A model generated the notes under the pieces. The model was not told the DNA's origin and searched no databases. It saw only the letters and a list, made by a program, of their open reading frames with translations. Below are positions 57,902-64,000 of a stretch of DNA of 64,000 bases, piece by piece. This stretch comes from Rehmannia glutinosa (taxonomy: Eukaryota; Streptophyta; Magnoliopsida; Lamiales; Orobanchaceae): NCBI GenBank assembly GCA_016081115.2, contig CM071936.1:77539262-77603261 (forward strand), in the 5' to 3' direction. Each line of letters opens with the position of its first letter. Position 1 is the stretch's first letter. The position numbers and the translations under genes were made by a program.

Positions 57902-58634
57902 TCAAGTATCATTAAGTGTCTTATGTTCGTTTATCTTAGTTAGTTGTAATTTCATTCCTTTTGATTTTCTTTGATGTTTAAAGGCCAAATAAACCTTTAG
58001 GGCCGCGTCTAAGTTGTTATTTCGAGTTTGGGTCAAGCAGGGATCGAATTCAGGTCACAGGGAAATCTTCACAGGGGCGCACGACCACACGCACGACCCG
58101 TGCATGGGCGCACGACCAGGGGCACATCCGTGCGTGAAGCCCGTGTGTGATGCCGAACGATTGGGAGCCTAAAACTTGATGCACGGACCAACGCACGACC
58201 CGTGCGTGGCCACGGCCTGACGCACGACCTCAGCGCACGGGCCGTGCGTGAGCCCGTGCATCGTTCTGGGAATACGAATTTTGGCTCTGTTTTATTTCCT
58301 TTTCAGTTTTAAGTTGTCTACTTGGTAGGTTAGGGTTTGGACCCTTTATAAGGGTGAACACTTATTATTTTTCATTCAATTATCAATCAAATTATTCTCT
58401 TACTCTCATATTGAGTGTTTTCTCCAAGTGGTTCAAGATTTACGTTTCTTGTTACAATTATCGACTTATCTGGCAATAATCCATAATTGCTTGTGGCGTC
58501 TTCGCATACCGAGGTTCTTGCTTTGCTAAGCAATGGGTCGAGATTTCTACCAAATTAACCGAACTAGTGAAGATCTTGGTTAACAACATCTTGTTGTTGG
58601 GTCGTATGCACAATTGTTGCTGCGGTTCACATCA
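57902..58634 (+). repeat. Gypsy LTR (start uncertain) with GC-rich dyad array
   Basis: Ends just before TTGGTAATCAGAGCC (58636-58650), a tRNA-Met-type primer-binding site. A TATA-like TTTATAAGGG is at 58345-58354. 58070-58262 is GC-rich, with recurring GCACGACC and CCGTGCGTG in both orientations. The exact LTR start lies between the polyprotein stop at 57901 and about 58010; I could not fix it. No matching second LTR lies in the window. Confidence 0.65.
58345..58354 (+). promoter_or_regulatory. TATA-like box in gypsy LTR
   Basis: TTTATAAGGG about 290 bp upstream of the primer-binding site. Position fits an LTR promoter. Confidence 0.5.
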
Positions 58635-58992
58635 GTTGGTAATCAGAGCCATCTAGCAAGGTTAAGTCTATCCTTGTTCTTTTCCAGATTTTCTCATAAA
58701 TCCTAGTTCTTAAAGGGTACAAAAAACAAATTCAAATTGCACAGAAAATCAGCGGGCAAAGAATCGTAAATCGCGTGCAAAAAAAAATCTAAAATTCTGG
58801 AAAATTCGGAATTATAAACCCTAGTCTTCAATTTCATTTTATTATGATCCGTTGTTGGCTTGGTAATTTTCTTTGTGTGTTGAGGCGTACTTGCAACTGT
58901 CTGATTGGTTTATAATCATGACAAGTGCGGGTACTTGGAGATTGTGAGTTGAGTGATACATGAGTATATACACATGAGGGAGTGATTTAAAC

Positions 58993-59820
58993 ATGACCAA
59001 AGAAAACCAACAAACAACAGATTTGGGTAACAAGTTGGATATGGAGGCGATTGCAAACATGGTAAAGAAAATAATGTTTGAGACATATGGGGATCCCAGA
59101 GAGGCGTCGCAAATCGAGGAGCCTACTACTAGGGCTACGGAGGCCTAGGAGGTTCGAGTTAGAGGAGTGGGCGGATGAGATTGATGATTTTGATTCCGAA
59201 AGGAAACAAATTTACAATTCGGGTAGAGGTCGGCGCGAAAATAGGGATGATAAGGGACGTGAGGATGGCAATTTGAGTAACATCAAAATGCAAATCCCCT
59301 CATTCTAGGGAAAGAATGATCCGGATGCATATTTGGATTGGGAGAGGAAGATCGAGAACGTGTACAATTGCCAAAATTATTCTGAGTTGAAAAAGGTGAA
59401 ACTGGCATCACCAGAATTTTCGGATTACGCAAGTATTTGGTGGGATCAATTAATGGTCTCGAGGAGGAGAAGCGGCGAGCGGCCTGTTTCCACCTGGGAG
59501 GAGATGAGGAGTTTGATGCGATGTCGTTTTGTTCCAAATCACTATTATAGGGGCGTCTATCAAAGTTTGCAGAGGTTGACTCAGGGGTAGAAGAGTGTAG
59601 AGGATTATCACAAGGAGATGGAGATGCTGATGGAAAGGGCCAATAGCGGACCAAAGGAGAACTGCGAGCTGAGCCTAAACCCGCAGGTAAATTCAAACCC
59701 TCTACTGCTCGAACGAGGGATATTAAATGTTTTAAATGTTATGGGCTTGGGCATATAACTAGTCAATGTCCAAATAAGAGGGTGTTGGTGTTGCGTGAGA
59801 ATGGGGAAATGTAGTCGGAA
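58993..59820 (+). pseudogene. Gypsy gag
   Basis: ATG at 58993 (MTKENQQTTDLGNKLDMEAI). The frame shifts before the conserved capsid region. Recognisable capsid motifs: GKNDPDAYLDWERKIENVYN, KVKLASPEFSDYASIWWDQL and MRSLMRCRFVPNHYYRGVYQ, with TAG at 59306 (family consensus Gln before GKND) and another stop at 59588. A CCHC knuckle, CFKCYGLGHITSQC, lies near 59730 after an internal deletion. The order and motifs match the chromovirus-type gypsy group. Confidence 0.85.
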
Positions 59821-59959
59821 AGTGAGGGAGAGCAGGATTATAGTGATATGCCGTAGTTGGAGGATATTTCGGAGGTTCTAGAGGTGGCGAAAGGGGAGGC
59901 ACTTTCCTTAGTGTCTCGGAGGGCGCTGAGTATTCAGCCTAAGTCAGATGAGGGAGTCT

Positions 59960-60430
59960 AGCGAGAAAACATCTTTTATACAAGGTGTTTTGTCAATGGA
60001 CAGGTGTGTAGTGTAATCATAGATGGTGGGAGTTGCACTAACGTAGCGAGTACAAAGATGGTAGAGAGATTGGGGATTGTGACGATAAAACACCCACAAC
60101 CTTATAAGTTGCAGTGGTTGAGTGACTGTGGGGAGATGCGGATAAGTAGGCAGGCGAAAGTAGCGTTTCAAATAGGGGGTTACAAGGATTAGGTGTTGTG
60201 CGATGTTGTGCCGATGCAGTCGGGACACATTCTGTTGGGTAGGCCGTGGCAGTTTGATAGGAGGTTACAACATGACGGTTACAACAATCAGTATACTCTT
60301 ATTCATGATCAAAAATGTTTTGTACTTCTTCCTTTAACTCCAAAAGAAATTTATGAGGATCAAGTAAAATCGAGAGTTGGAGAGGCAAAAGAAAAAGAGA
60401 GTTCGACTAGTGAGCATAAAAATTAAAATA
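59960..60430 (+). pseudogene. Gypsy protease
   Basis: Aspartic protease with the catalytic VIIDGGSCTNVAS (about 60010), then HPQPYKLQWL, a TAG at 60190 in YKDxVLCDVVP, and ILLGRPWQFDRRLQHDG. Beyond 60430 a Lys/Glu-rich linker leads to RT. The DGGSCTNVAS form points to one chromovirus lineage (possibly CRM-like), but I cannot assign it firmly. Confidence 0.85.
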
Positions 60431-60699
60431 AAGCCGAGAAAAAGGAGAGTTTGAGAGAAAACAAGAGTGAGGGTCCGGCTAAGGATAGAAGTGAGGTTGA
60501 GAGATAGCCGGGAAAAAGGAGAGCAATATTAATGAGAGGGCCGGAAAACAAAAGGGGGAAAAAAACAGCCACGAGGTAAGAAATGAGGGAAAAATAAATT
60601 CGAGGATGTGTTCCCAGACGAGATGGTTGTTTGATGGTACTCTTGGTTTACAAGGGCGCTTATTTATCTACTGACAGTCTTAACCCCAATTTGCCTAGT

Positions 60700-61991
60700 T
60701 CGGTCTAGTCTTTGTTGCAGGAATTCGAGGATGTGTTCCCAGACGAGATGCCGGATGGATTACCACCTATTTGAGGAATGGAGCATCAGATTGATTTCAT
60801 TCCAGGGGCATCACTGCCTAACCGACCGGCATACATGACTAATCCGGAGAAAAACAAAGAATTGCAGCGGCAGGTTGATGAGTTGCTAAGCAAGAAACTT
60901 ATTTGGGAAAGCATGAGTCCGTGTGCAGTTCCGGTGTTACTTGTTCCAAAGAAAGATGGGTCTTGGAGGATGTGTGTGGATTGCCGGGATATTAACAACA
61001 TCACTATCAAATACCGACATCCCATACCTCGCTTGGATGATATGTTAGATGAGCTCCATTGTTCTAGCATCTTCTCCAAGATAGATTTGAGAAGCGGGTA
61101 CCATCAGATTCGGATGCGAGAAGGGCATGAGTGGAAAGTGGCTTTTAAGACGAAGCATGGTTTATATGAGTGGTTAGTCATGCCATTTGGGCTAACCAAC
61201 GTGCCTAGCACATTTATGAGACTGATGAACCATGTTTTGAGGGATTTTATTGGTAAGTTTATCGTGGTTTACTTCGATGATATTCTCATTTATAGTAAAT
61301 CATTGTACGAACATTTGGATCATTTGAGGGCCGTATTAGAAGTGTTAAGGAAAGAGAAGTTATATGCAAACGTTAGGAAATGCACATTTTGTTCGGAGCA
61401 GTTGATATTCTTGGGGTATGTAGTTAGCTCGAGGGGGATTATAGTGGATGAGGAGAAGATTAAGGTTATTCAGGACTGGCCTAAACCCACATCGGCCAGT
61501 CAAGTGCGTTGGTTTCATGGCCTTGCGAGTTTTTATCGGAGGTTTGTGTGACACTTTAGCACTATCGCGGCACCTTTGACGGAAACTATTAAAAAGAGTG
61601 TTGTGGTTCAGTGGGGCGAGGCCCAAGACAAGAGTTGAAGGAAAGGCTAATACATGTGCCTTTGCTAGCATTGCCGGATTTTACCAAGGTCTTTGAGATC
61701 GAGTGTGACGCATCGGGAGTTGGGATTGGAGCCGTGTTAATGCAAGAGGGGCAGCCGATCGCATTCTTTAGCGAAAAACTGAGTAGGGCGTCTTTGAACT
61801 ATCCGACATACGACAAGGAGTTGTATGCTTTGGTCCGGGCCTTGAAAACGTGGCAGCACTATTTGTGGCCGAAGGAGTTCATAATCCACACTGATCATGA
61901 GTCCCTAAAGTATCTCAAGGGGCAACAAAAGTTGAATAAGCGACATGCACGTTGGCTCGAGTTCATCGAGACATTTCCATACATCATCTAG
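60700..61991 (+). pseudogene. Gypsy reverse transcriptase and RNase H
   Basis: The RT frame 60778-61551 is almost complete: PVLLVPKKDGSWRMCVDCRD, IFSKIDLRSGYHQIRMREGH, WLVMPFGLTNVPSTFMRLMN and VVYFDDILIYSKS with the catalytic Asp pair. A TGA precedes it at 60772 (PPIxGMEHQ; family Arg), and a TGA at 61549 ends it (RRFVxHFST; family Arg). RNase H (61611-61991) shows FEIECDASGVGIGAVLMQEG, SRASLNYPTYDKELYALVRA and IIHTDHESLKYLKGQQ, ending at a TAG in FPYIIxYKQ. With the stops ignored, the frame is largely continuous. Confidence 0.92.
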
Positions 61992-62723
61992 TACAAGCAA
62001 GGTAAGACTAATGTTGTAGCAGATGCACTATCTCGAAGGTACACTCTTATCTCTACTTTAGATGCTAAAATCCTTGGGTTTGAACATATTAAAGAGTTGT
62101 ACTTGCATGATATTGATTTATCTGAGTCGTTTGTTGCATGCGAAAAAGAGGCAGAGGGTAAATTTTATAAACATGATGGTTTTCCGTTTCGGGAGGATAA
62201 ATTGTGCATTCCTGAATGTTCTTTAAGAGACTTACTAGTGACAGAATCACATGGTGGGGTTCTTATGGGACATTTCGGGGTAGCCAAAACTTTAGCAGTC
62301 TTGCAAGAGCATTTCTATTGGCCACATATGAAGCGTGATGTTGAGCGTATTTGTAGTAGATGTGTTACTTGTAGGCAAGCTAAATCCTGGGTTTAAAATC
62401 AGGGACTTTACATGCCCCTACCTATTCCGATGGCACCTTGGGTTGATATTTCTATGGACTTTGTTTTAGGGCTTCCGAGAACTAAGCATGGGTACGATTC
62501 TATATTTGTTTTCGTAGATCATTTTTCGAAGATGGCACATTTTATTCCATGTCATAAAACTGATAATGCGTCTTTGATTGCTGATTTATTCTTTAAAGAG
62601 GTTGTGAGGTTGCATGGTATGCTTAGAACTATTGTGTCGGATAGGGATTCTAAGTTCTTATGTTACTTTTGGAAGACCTTGTGGGGGAAATTGGGAACTA
62701 AATTATTATTTGTTACTACATGT
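61992..62723 (+). pseudogene. Gypsy integrase, truncated by a copia LTR
   Basis: Zinc domain with HGGVLMGHFGVAKT and CSRCVTCRQAKSW (62097-62393), TAA at 62394. The core holds the first Asp in WVDISMDFVLGLP and the second in IVSDRDSKFLCYFW. The catalytic Glu region (normally HPQTDGQTE) is missing because the sequence changes at 62724 to an LTR beginning TGTTAGATAAATG. Chromodomain and tail are absent on this side. Confidence 0.9.
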
Positions 62724-63645
62724 TGTTAGATAAATGTTTTTTTCATGATTTTGATGATTTTGTTCAAATGAGTTTTTATACCAAAACAATGTCCCTAAAT
62801 GTTGTCCCAACACTTCCGATCGATCTAAAATGTTTTTACTATTTTTCGGAGTATTTCTTGAAGTTTGTATTCGATTTAAAATTGGACAACACTTTTGTTT
62901 CAGCTCGAATAGGCAACCCGTACTGAGTTGAGTTTTGAAACAGAAAATGGGACATAAGAGAAAATGGGGAGCGGACCGGTCGACCAGGTGGGCGGCCGGT
63001 GAGGCGGACGATCGACCACCGGGCGACGGCCAGTGTACGGGAGTGCCCTCTCAAATGCGGACTTCTCTGCTTTTGATTTTCCATCAACCCCAACCGGTCA
63101 AGACCAATGCGACCGGTCGAACCCCTTCGACCGGTCCCCTGTGTAAAAATTCAGAATTCAATTTCAATCTTATCTCCGTATGCGGGGTCGAACCCCTGTT
63201 TATCAAAGAAACTATCCGTTGCAGCATGACTTTTCCCTATTTTGTGGGATTGATTTCTAACAAATGACTATATTGATGATTTTAAATGGTTTCTTTTGCA
63301 GCAAATCACTCCCAAGGAGGAGCCAATGTCTGGAAATCAAAGCCAAGACCTCTCCTATAAATAGAGGCTTCATTCAAGCAACAAGATACAACACTCCATA
63401 CAAGCAAAGAGCAAACAAAGCAAACACTTTCATATATCTTGTTGTATTAGCCTTAGCACTTTCACTTGCACAAATTTGTTGTATTAGGCCCTAGGTGGGT
63501 TGAACCTCTTTAAATCGACGAGTGTTGTTTAATTTCCGCATTTACATTCTCGTCTTTGTTTGATTATTCGAAAAAGAGGGCAAAATCGAAAAACCGAGAT
63601 AATCTATTCACCCCCTCTAGATTATCGTAGCCACTTGGACTAACA
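62724..63645 (+). repeat. 5' LTR of a copia element extending out of the window
   Basis: A 922-bp LTR from TGTTAGATAAATG to GGACTAACA, inserted in the gypsy integrase. It contains TATA (63355-63367), GACCGGTC-rich sequence at 62973-63140, and a U3 start whose inverted fragments sit at 24285-24613. It is followed by a primer-binding site. The 3' LTR is beyond 64000. Confidence 0.85.
63355..63367 (+). promoter_or_regulatory. TATA box of the copia LTR
   Basis: CTATAAATAGAGG, followed by an A/C-rich leader; a typical LTR promoter position. Confidence 0.65.
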
Positions 63646-63647
63646 AG

Positions 63648-63660
63648 TGGTATCAAAGCC
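63648..63660 (+). promoter_or_regulatory. Primer-binding site of the copia element
   Basis: TGGTATCAAAGCC two bases after the LTR end. It matches the initiator tRNA-Met-type site with one substitution (TCAAAG for TCAGAG). Confidence 0.8.
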
Positions 63661-63702
63661 AAACTCTTTGGCTAGCTCGTTCCGAGTAAAGAGGAAAGAT
63701 CC

Positions 63703-63752
63703 ATGGCTACGAATGACGCTTATAATCGTGCTGTGCAATATGCATCGAAATT
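63703..63752 (+). pseudogene. Copia gag start, interrupted
   Basis: ATG at 63703 opens MATNDAYNRAVQYASKF, a plausible gag N-terminus at the right distance from the primer-binding site. It then runs into TGTAGGTCCC at 63753, which looks like the start of another LTR, and stops shortly after. Confidence 0.5.
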
Positions 63753-64000
63753 TGTAGGTCCCAAGGGGTGTGAGTAAGGTTTAGAAGGGGGGTTTAATAA
63801 ACCTTACCAAATTTTCGATTTTAGTTCTTTTAAAATTACAACTGAGTTGACTCAAACAGCTGTGTCCTTAAGAGACAACTAAGTTGGTTATTCAAATTAA
63901 GTTAGCCACTCAACAAACTCGATAGATTGTTGATAGAATAACTATTTTGTTTAACCTAAACTTAACTTGGCTAGTTTGGTTTTATCACAAGACTTAACAC
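63753..64000. repeat. Possible start of another LTR, cut by window end
   Basis: Begins TGTAGGTCCCAAGGGGTG. G-rich then AT-rich, no ORF. TSD and partner lie outside the window, so this is only a suggestion from the TG start and the break in the gag frame. Confidence 0.35.

Noticed and set aside
1..64000. CRISPR array, operon or prokaryotic features
   Set aside because: Sequence is plant nuclear: spliced genes, LTR elements, LINEs and Helitron; no repeat-spacer arrays were seen.

Overview
This window is repeat-rich intergenic DNA from a flowering plant, most likely a eudicot with a large, transposon-laden genome. Evidence: plant-type Ty1/copia and Ty3/gypsy polyproteins (including a Tat-lineage element with dual RNase H), plant LINEs with a C-terminal RNase H, a CACTA element, a Helitron with a Rep/helicase and an RPA-like gene, and tRNA-derived SINEs. 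I found no intact host protein-coding gene, rRNA, functional tRNA or CRISPR array. The only host-gene sequence recognised is a broken SnRK2-type protein kinase carried inside a CACTA transposon.

Layout. 1-3772: copy 1 of a segmental duplication (copia pol, LTR fragment, antisense LINE, private SINE). 3773-7813: AT-rich non-coding DNA with several diverged direct repeats. 7814-13234: apparently full-length but decayed LINE on the minus strand with a clear target-site duplication. 13468-14256: non-autonomous Mutator-like element with a perfect 9-bp TSD. About 14.6-22.6 kb: decayed minus-strand Helitron (PIF1-like helicase, Rep, repeated 5' exons, RPA-like gene), interrupted by a 748-bp solo LTR placed inside the Rep HUH motif. 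23.8-48.4 kb: a Ty1/copia element exploded by nested insertions. Its RT is split by a solo LTR (27800-42226) that contains a LINE and a Tat-lineage gypsy element; its 3' LTR is split by a CACTA element (44027-47865). 48.5-51.2 kb: LINE scrap, GC-rich hairpin, inverted-repeat element with a tandem array. 51238-57641: LTR element on the minus strand with an apparently non-coding 5.7-kb interior. 57.6-62.7 kb: gypsy element (chromovirus-like) with many in-frame stops. 62.7-64.0 kb: 5' end of another copia element.

How it fits together: the window is a stratigraphy of insertions. Target-site duplications fix the order at several loci (copia before solo LTR; copia LTR before CACTA; Helitron before solo LTR; duplication before SINE). 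Most coding remnants carry stops and frameshifts, and many stops sit where the family consensus has Arg or Gln, consistent with methyl-cytosine deamination. Element boundaries were read by eye from LTR termini, TSDs and internal similarity; family names come from recognisable motifs, not from database searches.
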